The translations under genes and the position numbers were made by a program. From positions 124,001 to 188,000 of the forward strand of contig JAXHOJ010000063.1 in the NCBI GenBank assembly GCA_034519525.1: a stretch of DNA of 64,000 nucleotides, written 5' to 3'. This DNA is from Gemmobacter sp034519525. Its GTDB lineage: Bacteria; Pseudomonadota; Alphaproteobacteria; Rhodobacterales; Rhodobacteraceae. Within the stretch, counting starts at the first letter, position 1; each line of letters opens with the position of its first letter. A model generated the notes under the pieces. That model saw only the letters and a program-made list of their open reading frames with translations, was not told the origin of the DNA and did not search any database. Below are positions 9,001-17,900 of this stretch, piece by piece.

Positions 9001-9710
9001 AACAGCCGCAAGATCACCGGGGCCAGAAAGGCGGTCAGCACCGCGTTCAACCCCATGCCGAGGCCTGCAAAGGCCCCGGCGGTGGCATTGACCTGAAACG
9101 CCCGCGCCGTGCCGATGCCATGCGCGGCCACGCCGGTGGCAAAGCCGCGCGCCCGCCAATCACGGATGCGCAGCGCGTTCAGCAGCGGGGTGGTGCAGAT
9201 CGCGCCGATGATCCCGGTCAGGATCACCAGCACGGCGGTCAGCGTCGGTGATCCGCCCAGCCGGTCGGATATCCCCAGCGCCACCGGCGCGGTGGCCGAT
9301 TTCGGGGCGAGCGAGGCGAGAATCTCGCCCTCCACCCCCATGGCGCTGGCAATGGCCAGGGCAGAGACCACCGCCGTGGCCGATCCGGCCAGCAGGGCGG
9401 CGGCCAGCGGCAGCACCACGCGGCGCAGCCGGGGCAGATTATCCCACAGCGGCAGGGCCAGCGCGACGGTGGCGGGGCCGAGCAGGAAATGCACGAACTG
9501 CGCGCCTTCGAAATAGGTGGCATAGCTGGTGCCGCTGATCTGCAGCAGCAGGGCCAGCAGCAGCACCGCGATCAGCACCGGGTTCACCCAGGGCTTGCGC
9601 CCCGCCGCGCGGAAACAGGCATCGCCGATGGCATAGGCGGCCAGCGTCGCGGTCAGCCACAGCAGCGGGCCTTCGGACAGATAGCTCCAGATTTCGGCGA
9701 AATCGGTCAT
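8994..9710 (-). CDS. lrgB: LrgB/CidB-family membrane protein
   Basis: Multi-pass membrane protein of the LrgB/CidB/YohK family, linked in Gram-positives to control of murein hydrolases and autolysis and to pyruvate uptake; its role in alphaproteobacteria is not established. The 238 residues are hydrophobic and contain the family's LAPKSATAPVALGIS and FATGVAAHGIGTARAFQV stretches. It overlaps the preceding lrgA-like gene by 4 bases (ATGA), so the two are translationally coupled. Its 3' end overlaps the PBP gene on the other strand. Confidence 0.9.
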   Translation of the reverse strand: MTDFAEIWSYLSEGPLLWLTATLAAYAIGDACFRAAGRKPWVNPVLIAVLLLALLLQISGTSYATYFEGAQFVHFLLGPATVALALPLWDNLPRLRRVVLPLAAALLAGSATAVVSALAIASAMGVEGEILASLAPKSATAPVALGISDRLGGSPTLTAVLVILTGIIGAICTTPLLNALRIRDWRARGFATGVAAHGIGTARAFQVNATAGAFAGLGMGLNAVLTAFLAPVILRLFQ

Positions 9711-10066
9711 GCCTCCGGCTCCTCTGTGCCGGTCATCCGGGCCACGGCGGTAAAGGCCAGCGCCCCTGCCGCAATCGCCAGCAGGGTTGATCCGACCAGC
9801 GCCAGAAAGATCGGCAGGCCCTGCGCCGCCAGCTTGTCCAGATGGCCCACAACCCCGGTGCCCGCAGGCACGAACAGCAACGATAGATGCCCCAGGATGC
9901 CCTGCGCCACCGGGCGCACCAGGTCTACCGCTTTGGGAAAGGCGGCAAAGACCGCGATCAGCAGCAGCATCCCCAGCACCGGGCCGGGCAGCGGCAAGGA
10001 CAGCGCCCGCGACAGGGTTTCACCAGCAAGTTGCGACAAGAGCAGGGTCAGCAGGGCAGGGATCAT
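9707..10066 (-). CDS. lrgA: LrgA/CidA-family holin-like protein
   Basis: Small holin-like membrane protein, the partner of LrgB. The 119 residues form about four membrane segments and carry the family core ALSLPLPGPVLGMLLLIA and LLFVPAGTGVVGHLDKL. It is the first gene of a two-gene operon with lrgB. The pair sits beside a peptidoglycan synthase gene but on the opposite strand, so shared regulation is only a possibility. Confidence 0.88.
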   Translation of the reverse strand: MIPALLTLLLSQLAGETLSRALSLPLPGPVLGMLLLIAVFAAFPKAVDLVRPVAQGILGHLSLLFVPAGTGVVGHLDKLAAQGLPIFLALVGSTLLAIAAGALAFTAVARMTGTEEPEA

Positions 10067-10127
10067 GGCAGGCTCCGGTTTCCTGCCGCCAAACCTGCGC
10101 CAAAGCAGGCGCCGAGGGAAGGCCCCG

Positions 10128-10964
10128 TCAGGCCAGCATTTTGCGGAAGGTCAGGCTGGTGGGGCGGTGATAGCCGGGGTGGCAGGTTTCGGCGGTCTTG
10201 CTGAAACCCATGGCGGAAAATGCGGCGTGATTTTCCACCAGTTCCACCCGCACCTGCAATTCCAGCGCGGGCAGGCCAAGCGCGCGGGCGCGGCTTTCGG
10301 CCAGCCCCACCAGCCGCCGCGCCAGCCCCTGCCGCCGGGCCGCCGCCGCCGTGGCCAGCTTGCCGATATACAGCGCATCGGGTTTGGCCGTCAGGAACAC
10401 GCAGGCCAGCGGCTGTGCCCCGATCAGCCAGACCTCGCCCTCTGCCGCCTGCCGCTGGATATCCGCGCCTGTCAGCCGGTGCATGGAAGAGGGCGGATCA
10501 ATCCGCCCCTCCATGAAGGCAAAGGCCGTGCGGATCAGCGCCAGCACCGGCGCCGGGTCATCGCCGGGGCGCATCTGATGCGGCGGCGGATCGGCAAGCG
10601 CGGTCCAGCCCAGATGTTCGGCCATGCTCACCTCCTCATCCGCGCGGAAGGCGGCGGCATCATCCAGCGTGCCCGCATGAACCTGCACCTCGCCCGGAAA
10701 CCTGTGCGAGCGATAGGCAAGCGGCGAACCACAGATGGCGCAGCGATCCCAGAACACCCCGGGGCTGGTGCTATGGCTTTGCCGTGGCGGCCCTTCCCAT
10801 GTCACGGCACCTTCGGCGGCGGCCAGATAGCTGCCAAAGCCCGCCCCGGTGGCGCGGCGGCAGAAGGCGCAGTGGCAATGTGCCGTCCACAGGGGCGCGG
10901 CGTCGATCCGGTAGCTTGTGGCGCCGCAGAGGCAGCGGCCGGTGATGGGCAGGGGCATGGACAT
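10128..10964 (-). CDS. Fusion protein: GFA domain plus GNAT acetyltransferase domain
   Basis: Two recognisable domains in one frame. Residues about 1-110 form a GFA (glutathione-dependent formaldehyde-activating-like) zinc domain with the cysteine pattern CLCGATSY, HCHCAFCRR and CAICGSPLAYR. Residues about 135-275 form a GNAT acetyltransferase domain with LYIGKLATAAAARRQGLA (acetyl-CoA loop), LELQVRVELVENHAAFSAMGF and a C-terminal strand. The linker shows no stop or change of base use, so this looks like a genuine fusion, not a frameshift. Substrates are unknown. ATG 10964 (or 10958) is a choice among several in-frame starts, none with a strong ribosome-binding site. Confidence 0.8.
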   Translation of the reverse strand: MSMPLPITGRCLCGATSYRIDAAPLWTAHCHCAFCRRATGAGFGSYLAAAEGAVTWEGPPRQSHSTSPGVFWDRCAICGSPLAYRSHRFPGEVQVHAGTLDDAAAFRADEEVSMAEHLGWTALADPPPHQMRPGDDPAPVLALIRTAFAFMEGRIDPPSSMHRLTGADIQRQAAEGEVWLIGAQPLACVFLTAKPDALYIGKLATAAAARRQGLARRLVGLAESRARALGLPALELQVRVELVENHAAFSAMGFSKTAETCHPGYHRPTSLTFRKMLA

Positions 10965-11083
10965 GCGCAGACTTTGGCCGGGGCCGGGCGGGCCGGTCAA
11001 TCCCTGCCATGGCGGATTGCGGCGGCGCGGTTGACTCGTTAGGGGGATGGCCCGACCATGGCGCCCCTTGACGGAGACATCCC

Positions 11084-14000
11084 TTGCGGTTCACCCGCCT
11101 GCGACTGAACGGCTTCAAGAGTTTCGTCGATCCGACGGAACTGGTGATCCACGAAGGCCTGACAGGCGTCGTGGGGCCGAACGGCTGTGGCAAATCCAAC
11201 CTGCTGGAGGCCTTGCGCTGGGTGATGGGCGAAAACCGCCCCACCGCCATGCGCGGCGGCGGGATGGAGGATGTGATCTTCGCGGGCACCGCCACCCGTT
11301 CTGCCCGGCATTTTGCCGAAGTGGCGCTGGTGATCGACAATGCCGAACGGCTGGCGCCTTCGGGGTTCAACGATGCCGATCAGCTGGAAATCGTGCGCCG
11401 CATCACCCGCGATGCCGGATCGGCCTACAAGGCCAATACCCGCGATGTGCGGGCGCGCGACATCCAGATGCTGTTTGCCGATGCCTCGACCGGGGCGCAA
11501 TCGCCGGCACTGGTGCGGCAGGGCCAGATTTCCGAACTGATCAACGCCAAGCCCAAGGCCCGGCGGCGGATTCTGGAAGAAGCGGCGGGGATCAGCGGGC
11601 TGTATCAGCGGCGGCACGAGGCAGAGCTGCGCCTGAACGCCACCGAACAGAACCTGTCGCGCGTCGATGATGTGCTGGAACAGCTGGCCAGCCAGCTGGC
11701 GACGCTGGCCCGGCAGGCCCGGCAGGCGGCGCGCTACCGCGAGATCGGCGAGGATCTGCGCCGGTCGGAAGGGATGCTGCTGTATCGCCGCTGGCGCGAG
11801 GCCGATCTGGCCCGGGCGGATGCCGAGGCACTGCTGCGCCAGCGCCTGCTGGGCGCGGTGCAGGGCGAACAGGCGGCGCGGGCCGCCACCAGGGCCCGTC
11901 AGGCCGCCGAAGATGTGCTGCCCCCCAAACGCGAGGAAGAGGCGATTGCCGGCGCCATCCTGCAGCGGCTGATGGTGCAGCGCGATGCCCTGGCCGATCA
12001 GGAGGCCCGCGCCCGTCAGGCGATCGAGGCCCTGCGCGCCCGGATCACCCAGCTCAGCCGCGATATGGAGCGGGAGACCGGCCTGAACCGCGATGCTGGC
12101 GACACCATCGCCCGGCTGGACTGGGAGGCAGAGCAGCTGGCCCGTGCCCATGATGGGCATGAAGATCGGCTGACCGAAGCGGTGGAGACGGCGCGCGAAG
12201 CGGCGGCCATCCTGTCCGACCGTGAGGCGCAGCTGTCGGAACGCACAGAAGATATGGCGCGACTTGCGGCCCGGCATCAGTCGGCGCAGCGGTTGCGCGC
12301 CGATACCGCCGCCACCCTGCAACGCGCCGAGGCCGAGGCCTTGCGGGCGCGCGATGCGGTGGAACTGGCGACCGAAGCGTTGGAACGTGCCGCCGAGGCG
12401 CAGGACAGCGCGACCGAGGCGCAGGAAGATGCCGTGGCCCAGGCCGAGGCGGCAGAAGAGGCGCTGGCCATGGCCGAAGAGGCCCGCGCCGATGTGCAAT
12501 CGCAAGAGGCCGAGGCCCGTGCCGCACGATCCGCCGCCGAGGGTGAGGCCAATGCGCTGGGCGCCGAAGTGGCCGCGCTGGCCCGGCTGGTGGACCGCGA
12601 GACCCGCGCAGGCGAACAGCTGCTGGACCGGCTGCAGGTCGCCCCGGGATACGAGGCCGCGCTGGGCGCGGCGCTGGCCGATGATCTGCGCGCGCCCGAG
12701 GTGCAGGTGGCCGATATCGGCTCCGGCTGGGTTGGCCTGCCGGATCTGGCGGATGTGCCACCCCTGCCTGCCGGCGTGCAGCCGCTGGCCGATCATGTGC
12801 AGGTGCCCGATGTGCTGCGCCGCCGGATCGCCCAGATCGGTATCGTTGCCGCGGAACAGGCTGCCGCCCTGCAGGCCGGTCTTCTGCCGGGGCAACGGCT
12901 GGTCAGCCTTGCGGGCGACCTGTGGCGCTGGGATGGCTTCCGCACCGCCGCGGCCGATATGCCCTCTGCCGCCGCGCTGCGCCTGCGTCAGCTGAACCGG
13001 CTGGCCCAGCTGCGGCAGGAACTGGCCGGGGTCAGCGACCGTGCCGCAGCGGCGCGGACCGCACACGAGGCCCTGCAGGCCCGCCTGTCCGATCTGGCGC
13101 GCAGCGATCAGCTGGCCCGCGATGCCCGCCGCAGTGCCGACGCACGGGTGACCGAAGCAGGTCGCGCGCTGGCCCGGGCCGAAGCGGATCGCTCCATCGC
13201 CGCAGGCAAGCTGGAGGCCGCCCGTCTGGCCGTTTCGCGTTTTGAAGACGAGGCGATGGCCGCCCGCGCCCGGCTGTCCGAGGCCGATGGCACCCTCGCT
13301 GCGCTGCCCGATCTGGAGGCCACCCGCTCCATGGTGGAAACCCTGCGCACGGCGGTCGAGGCCGCGCGCATCACCATGATGTCGCGCCGCTCGCAGCAGG
13401 ATGAGGTTCGCCGCGAAGGCGAGGCCCGCGTGCGCCGCCTGCAGGATGTGGCAAAGGAACAGGCCGGCTGGCGCCACCGGCTTGAAACCGCCGAACGCCG
13501 CAGCGCCGAACTGGCCGAACGCCGCGCCGAGGCCGAAGAAGAGCTGGCCGAGGCCGGCGCCGCCCCCGAAGATATCGCCATCCGCCGCGAGGAACTGGGC
13601 GAGGCCATCGCCGAAGCCGAGGCCCGCCGCCAGCGTGCCGCCGAAGCGCTCGCCACCGCCGAGGCCACCCTGCGCGCCGCACAGGATGCCGAACGCGAGA
13701 CCGAACGCGCCGCAGGCGAGGCGCGCGAAGCCCGCGCCCGCGCCGAGGCCCGCGCCGATGCCGCCCGCGAAACCGCCGCCCATGCCGCCGAACGCATCCG
13801 CGAAGACACCGAACTCGCGCCCGAAGCGCTGCTGGACCGCCTCAACCTCGACCCCGAGGCCATGCCCGCCGCCGATACGCTGGAGGCGGATGTGAACCGC
13901 CTGAAACGCCAGCGCGAGGCCCTGGGGGCGGTGAACCTGCGCGCCGAAGAGGATGCCCGCGCCGTGCAGGCCGAACATGATCAGCTGGCGCAGGAAAAGA

Positions 14001-14542
14001 CCGATCTGGAAGAGGCGGTGAAAAAGCTGCGCGGCGGCATTGCAGGCCTGAACCGCGAAGGCCGCGAACGCCTGCTGGCTGCCTTTGAACAGGTGAACGG
14101 GTCATTCGGCACGCTGTTCCCGCATCTGTTTGGCGGGGGCGAGGCGCGGCTGGTTCTGGTGGAATCCGATGATCCGCTGGATGCCGGGCTGGAAATCCTG
14201 TGCCAGCCGCCGGGCAAGAAACTGGCCACGCTCAGCCTGCTGTCGGGGGGCGAGCAGACGCTGACGGCGCTGGCGCTGATCTTTGCCGTCTTCCTCGCCA
14301 ATCCCGCGCCGATCTGCGTGCTGGATGAGGTGGACGCGCCGCTGGATGATGCCAATGTCACCCGGTTCTGCGATCTGCTGGATGAAATGGCCCGCCGCAC
14401 CGATACCCGCTTTCTCATCATCACCCACCACGCTGTCACCATGGCGCGGATGGACCGGCTGTTCGGGGTGACGATGCAGGAACAGGGCGTCAGCCAGCTG
14501 GTTTCCGTCGATCTGAAAAAGGCCGAGGCATTGGTGGCATGA
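11084..14542 (+). CDS. smc: Chromosome segregation protein SMC
   Basis: Large ATPase that, with ScpAB, organises and segregates the chromosome. The 1152 residues have an N-terminal ATPase half with Walker A GPNGCGKSN at 31-39, and a long coiled coil rich in Ala, Glu and Arg. A hinge lies around GYEAALGAALADDLRAP (about residue 525), followed by a second coiled coil. The C-terminal ATPase half has the signature LLSGGEQTLTALAL and Walker B ICVLDEVDAPLDDAN. The start is TTG 11084, with GGAG 7 bases upstream and no in-frame ATG near; this places MRFTRLRLNGFKSF at the N-terminus, as the family expects. scpA and scpB are not nearby. Confidence 0.96.
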   Translation: MRFTRLRLNGFKSFVDPTELVIHEGLTGVVGPNGCGKSNLLEALRWVMGENRPTAMRGGGMEDVIFAGTATRSARHFAEVALVIDNAERLAPSGFNDADQLEIVRRITRDAGSAYKANTRDVRARDIQMLFADASTGAQSPALVRQGQISELINAKPKARRRILEEAAGISGLYQRRHEAELRLNATEQNLSRVDDVLEQLASQLATLARQARQAARYREIGEDLRRSEGMLLYRRWREADLARADAEALLRQRLLGAVQGEQAARAATRARQAAEDVLPPKREEEAIAGAILQRLMVQRDALADQEARARQAIEALRARITQLSRDMERETGLNRDAGDTIARLDWEAEQLARAHDGHEDRLTEAVETAREAAAILSDREAQLSERTEDMARLAARHQSAQRLRADTAATLQRAEAEALRARDAVELATEALERAAEAQDSATEAQEDAVAQAEAAEEALAMAEEARADVQSQEAEARAARSAAEGEANALGAEVAALARLVDRETRAGEQLLDRLQVAPGYEAALGAALADDLRAPEVQVADIGSGWVGLPDLADVPPLPAGVQPLADHVQVPDVLRRRIAQIGIVAAEQAAALQAGLLPGQRLVSLAGDLWRWDGFRTAAADMPSAAALRLRQLNRLAQLRQELAGVSDRAAAARTAHEALQARLSDLARSDQLARDARRSADARVTEAGRALARAEADRSIAAGKLEAARLAVSRFEDEAMAARARLSEADGTLAALPDLEATRSMVETLRTAVEAARITMMSRRSQQDEVRREGEARVRRLQDVAKEQAGWRHRLETAERRSAELAERRAEAEEELAEAGAAPEDIAIRREELGEAIAEAEARRQRAAEALATAEATLRAAQDAERETERAAGEAREARARAEARADAARETAAHAAERIREDTELAPEALLDRLNLDPEAMPAADTLEADVNRLKRQREALGAVNLRAEEDARAVQAEHDQLAQEKTDLEEAVKKLRGGIAGLNREGRERLLAAFEQVNGSFGTLFPHLFGGGEARLVLVESDDPLDAGLEILCQPPGKKLATLSLLSGGEQTLTALALIFAVFLANPAPICVLDEVDAPLDDANVTRFCDLLDEMARRTDTRFLIITHHAVTMARMDRLFGVTMQEQGVSQLVSVDLKKAEALVA

Positions 14543-14907
14543 CCGAACAGGATGTAATCGCAGCCCTGCAAGCCGCAGGCTTTTGCGGGATCGAGGCCGA
14601 GGGCGGCCGCATCTACGCCCGCGTGGCCCCCCAGGCCCCCGAATTCCGCGCCGAACCCCTGGCCGAACCCCTGGGCGATGGCTGGCAGCTGGTGCTGCCC
14701 TGGAACGTCACCCCGCCTGCCGAGGCGATGGAGATCTGGAACCGCCGCATGGGCGAGGCCCGCATGGAGCTGTTGCAGGGCGAGGCCCGCCTGGTGATGC
14801 CGCTTCCGGGCCGCGAAGTCCTGCCCCGCTGGGCCGCGCTGGCCGGCGAGGCCGAGGCGCATTTCATCGCCTGGCGGCGCGGCAGGCGGGATGTGGAGGG
14901 GATGTAA
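14539..14907 (+). CDS. Unknown 122-residue protein coupled to smc
   Basis: I do not recognise this protein. Its ATG overlaps the smc stop by 4 bases (ATGA), a sign of translational coupling and a reason to believe it is expressed. The product is soluble and rather acidic, with no signal peptide or membrane segment. It contains the conserved-looking stretch GWQLVLPWNVTPPAEAMEIW and an aromatic/basic C-terminus. GC content and third-position bias match the flanking genes. Confidence 0.65.
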   Translation: MTEQDVIAALQAAGFCGIEAEGGRIYARVAPQAPEFRAEPLAEPLGDGWQLVLPWNVTPPAEAMEIWNRRMGEARMELLQGEARLVMPLPGREVLPRWAALAGEAEAHFIAWRRGRRDVEGM

Positions 14908-15100
14908 GGCCGCCCGGCCCCTTGCCCGCCCGGCCCTTGCAGCTTGCGATAATCTGCTGAATCCTGCCGTTCTGCCCGCAATTGTGCCGGTTCGTCTTTG
15001 CGCCAGTTCCATGGGATTTTTCTTGCCTTGCATCAACTTTTGGTCATCGTGACCGCGCGCGGGTTCCTGCGCATGGCTGAAACCCTAACCAGAGCTTTCT

Positions 15101-16069
15101 ATGCGTCATATTCCCGTTTCGGCCCTTGCGGCCGCGTTCGCGCTTGCCTTGATGCCAATCTCTGCGCAGGCTGACTCTGTGCAATATGACACCGCCGGGG
15201 ACTGGGCGCTGTTCCGCAACAGCGATGGTGGTCAAGTGTATAGCTGCCATGCCACGGTTTCTGCCGGGGGCGGGGCCGCGATGCTCTTCGAACACAGCGC
15301 AGCCTATACCGTGATTGGCTTCAAGACCGCGCGCAGCAATGCGCAGAACGGCAATACGCAGGTTCAGGTGGTGTTTGACGGTGATCCCGGCACGGCGCAG
15401 CTGCTGGACATGCCGCATGGCCCGGAATGGCGGGGCTATCAATCTTCCAATTCTGAACCCGACGGCGTGCTTGACCTGTTTGCCAATGCCAATTCGGTCA
15501 GCTTCATCTATGACGTGCCGGGGCAGGGCCAGGAAACAGCGACTTTCTCGCTGCGCGGATCGAATGCCGCGACCAAGAGCGTCTACAGCTGCGCCCAGAA
15601 CCCGCAGGCGGCGCAGGCCGTGACAGCTGCACCCGCCGCACCCCGCAGCCTTCAGTGGGCCGACAACCCGACGGGGAAGCTGAGCCCCGACATGTTGACC
15701 GCAGGCACCACGCCGGACGGCATGGTGGTTTTCGTCTGTGGCGCCTATTACAACGGCGGCTTCCATACCGGGATGACCGGCATGTGGACCAACGAGAGCT
15801 GCAATATCGGCTATGGCGGGCAGGAACAGCGCGTCGCGCCCTATCAGGTGCTGATGGGCCAGGGCAACTGGCAAGCCTTCACCGGCGCGATTCCCGCCAA
15901 TGCGGTGGAGGGCGGCTCCGAGGCGAATGGTGCCAAGCTGTACATCTGCCGCGGCACGCATGAAAACATGCTGCTGGCAGGCAAGTTCCGCCCGGGGTTC
16001 AGTGGCTGCAACGTCGGCGACAACGGCCAGGAGATCGCGGTGTTCCCGTTCGATCTGCTGACGTTCTGA
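15101..16069 (+). CDS. Secreted protein with two C-terminal DM9-like repeats
   Basis: Predicted exported protein of 322 residues with a clear Sec signal peptide (cleavage near ISAQA-DS, residue 24). Residues 25-170 are a beta-rich N-terminal part I do not recognise, with two cysteines. After an Ala/Pro linker, two similar units follow: about 209-250 (VFVCGAYYNGGFHTG, ESCNIGYGGQEQ, YQVL) and about 280-318 (LYICRGTHENMLLAGKF, SGCNVGDNGQEI, FDLL). Their spacing of Cys-x-Ile/Val-Gly, GQE and a closing hydrophobic tetrad resembles DM9 (DUF3421) repeats, some of which bind mannose in animal lectins. Function here is unknown. An inverted repeat GGTCA-TCG-TGACC lies at 15042-15054 upstream. Confidence 0.7.
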   Translation: MRHIPVSALAAAFALALMPISAQADSVQYDTAGDWALFRNSDGGQVYSCHATVSAGGGAAMLFEHSAAYTVIGFKTARSNAQNGNTQVQVVFDGDPGTAQLLDMPHGPEWRGYQSSNSEPDGVLDLFANANSVSFIYDVPGQGQETATFSLRGSNAATKSVYSCAQNPQAAQAVTAAPAAPRSLQWADNPTGKLSPDMLTAGTTPDGMVVFVCGAYYNGGFHTGMTGMWTNESCNIGYGGQEQRVAPYQVLMGQGNWQAFTGAIPANAVEGGSEANGAKLYICRGTHENMLLAGKFRPGFSGCNVGDNGQEIAVFPFDLLTF

Positions 16070-16077
16070 CCCGCGAG

Positions 16078-16105
16078 GCCCGGCTGGCGATGCTGCTGGC
16101 CGGGC
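16078..16105 (+). terminator. Possible hairpin terminator after the secreted-protein gene
   Basis: GCCCGGC (16078-16084) pairs perfectly with GCCGGGC (16099-16105), 9 bases after the stop codon at 16069. No T-tract follows, so termination would be weak or factor-assisted. Confidence 0.35.
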
Positions 16106-16332
16106 AAGCAGCGCTGCACCGCGCTGGAGGGCGGGGGAGGGGGATGGGTGTGGAGGGCGGCATCAGGCCATGAATAGGCAAACTACACTGCCCATTCCCA
16201 AAGCTAGATCTGCATTTTGATAGCGTGCGACATAAAGCAAATGCCGCAAGTGGGATTCAAAGCTATTGATAGAATGTCTTTTTCGTTTTAGATTGCGCTA
16301 TGCGCCATGCGACGTGTTTTTGGGAGGGCGGG

Positions 16333-17760
16333 ATGAGCAGTATTCTTAAAGAGATATCCAATTGGTCAATTGAGGCCAAGGATGAAGATACGAGCAGATA
16401 CTTTTTCCACTTTGATGATGTGACGCAAATTGAGAATGGCCAAAAGAATTATGTAATTGGTCGTAAGGGAACGGGAAAGACAGCAATTGCCGAGTATTTG
16501 CATAGTAAAAACGACCACAATAGGTTTTCTAGGCTTCTGTCTTTCAAGAACTTTCCATTTAATTCTCTATATGACCTTGCTGATCGCGATTATACAAGGC
16601 CAAATCAGTACATTTCTGTTTGGAAGTATGTAATATATCACTACATATGTTCCATGATGGGTGAGAATGAATCTGTCTGTTCGGGTTGTGACTTTGATTT
16701 GAGTAAGGCGTTTAGCTTTGAAGTCAAGGGCGCGCTATCTCGATCTGTGAGAACAATAACTAGTAGGGAGTATAATTTATCATTTCTTGGTGTTGGGGGC
16801 GGTGGCTCACTCTCAAGCGAGGCTGGAGTTTTTGACTTCCCAGCAGCAAATGCGACTCTGGTTGACTTCATAAAGAATAAAATTGATGAATCTGATTACT
16901 ATGTTATATTCGATGAGCTCGATGAGGACTATAGGGATGTTTTGAATCCAGACAGAAAGAGTGGATATTTTGAGCTGCTTATTAGTTTGTTTAAGGCGTC
17001 GCAGAGTATCAGGTCAGATCTAAGGCTTAGCAATATAAAGATTGTGATACTTTTGCGCGATGACATATTCGATTTGTGTCGCGATAATGACAAGAATAAA
17101 TGGCTTGATAGATCCGTGACTTTAAGGTGGGACGAGGCGCAGCTGAGAAAGCTGATTAATTTTCGCCTGTCTAGGGCTTCCGAGTTATGTGGTCAGAGTG
17201 TTGAGGTTTCTGATGCGTGGCAACAGGTATTTTCTGTCACCGAAACCAGGTGGGGCCACAAGAAGCGACGGCCTGACGATACATTCAGATACATCGTTAG
17301 TAGAACATTTGGTCGGCCACGGGACGTGATAAGCTATATCCGTGAAGCTGCTCGCGTAGCAGACTCACGCAGTAGCGGAAAAATTGACAATCCATCTATT
17401 TTAGAGGGATTGGATGCGCACTCGGCATATATGCGTCGTGAGATAGTTGATGAGATTTTTCCTGTAATGGATGAGATTAGTGAGGTTCTGAACGTTATAT
17501 CGAGGATGCGAAAAATAATATTTACGAAGAAGGAGTTCAATGATCGATTTAGAGAGTTGCAGAATACACTGCCTGCGGCCGATCGTTCCAAGCTAACCGA
17601 ATCTCAAATATTGAAGATTTTGTATCACTTTGGTGTTATCGGTAATGTAATTACTGGTGGGCATCGCATTTTTGCATACAATAGTGACAATAAAGTTCTT
17701 GATTTGGATAAGCCACTTTGTGTGCACAACGGACTTCTGAAAACGTTGAAAATTGTCTAA
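16333..17760 (+). CDS. P-loop ATPase, probably Sll1717 family (AT-rich islet gene)
   Basis: A 475-residue NTPase. Walker A is GRKGTGKTA at 43-51, Walker B is YYVIFDELDED at about 189-199, and an arginine-bearing strand VILLRDDIF follows near 238. FGRPRDVISYIREA (about 325) resembles the region after the ATPase core in AAA/STAND proteins, and the last 50 residues look like a winged helix (ILKILYHFGVIGN). The layout fits the Sll1717-type ATPases; function is unknown, and a defence role is only suggested by its isolated, foreign look. GC is about 40-45% by eye against about 65% around it, with AT-ending codons. ATG 16333 has GGGAGGG directly upstream. No partner gene, integrase or transposase is adjacent. 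Confidence 0.8.
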   Translation: MSSILKEISNWSIEAKDEDTSRYFFHFDDVTQIENGQKNYVIGRKGTGKTAIAEYLHSKNDHNRFSRLLSFKNFPFNSLYDLADRDYTRPNQYISVWKYVIYHYICSMMGENESVCSGCDFDLSKAFSFEVKGALSRSVRTITSREYNLSFLGVGGGGSLSSEAGVFDFPAANATLVDFIKNKIDESDYYVIFDELDEDYRDVLNPDRKSGYFELLISLFKASQSIRSDLRLSNIKIVILLRDDIFDLCRDNDKNKWLDRSVTLRWDEAQLRKLINFRLSRASELCGQSVEVSDAWQQVFSVTETRWGHKKRRPDDTFRYIVSRTFGRPRDVISYIREAARVADSRSSGKIDNPSILEGLDAHSAYMRREIVDEIFPVMDEISEVLNVISRMRKIIFTKKEFNDRFRELQNTLPAADRSKLTESQILKILYHFGVIGNVITGGHRIFAYNSDNKVLDLDKPLCVHNGLLKTLKIV

Positions 17761-17783
17761 TTCCTTGCGGAGGACTCAGTTTT

Positions 17784-17811
17784 TTTGGGGCGGTATTTAA
17801 CAGTCCCCAAA
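17784..17811 (+). terminator. Possible terminator hairpin after the islet ATPase
   Basis: TTTGGGG (17784-17790) pairs with CCCCAAA (17805-17811) around a 14-base loop, 24 bases after the ATPase stop. The following bases TTCTCATTT are only partly T-rich. Confidence 0.4.
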
Positions 17812-17820
17812 TTCTCATTT

Positions 17821-17856
17821 GTGATTAGATGTGATTAGATGTGATTAGATGTGATT
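17821..17856 (+). repeat. Tandem 10-bp repeat GTGATTAGAT x3 plus GTGATT
   Basis: Three exact head-to-tail copies of GTGATTAGAT are followed by a partial fourth copy. They sit at the right edge of the AT-rich islet, between the ATPase gene and the GC-rich MOSC gene. They could be an iterated protein-binding site, a slippage product or a scar of insertion; nothing in the sequence decides between these. Confidence 0.9.
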
Positions 17857-17900
17857 TGGTTGTGGCTTGGCGGCCCGAAAGTGCTCGGGTCGCCCCCCCC

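Noticed and set aside
11039..13978. Large antisense frame (979 residues) opposite smc
   Set aside because: A shadow of a GC-rich coiled-coil gene: no homology, no ribosome-binding site, and the sense protein has full SMC motifs.
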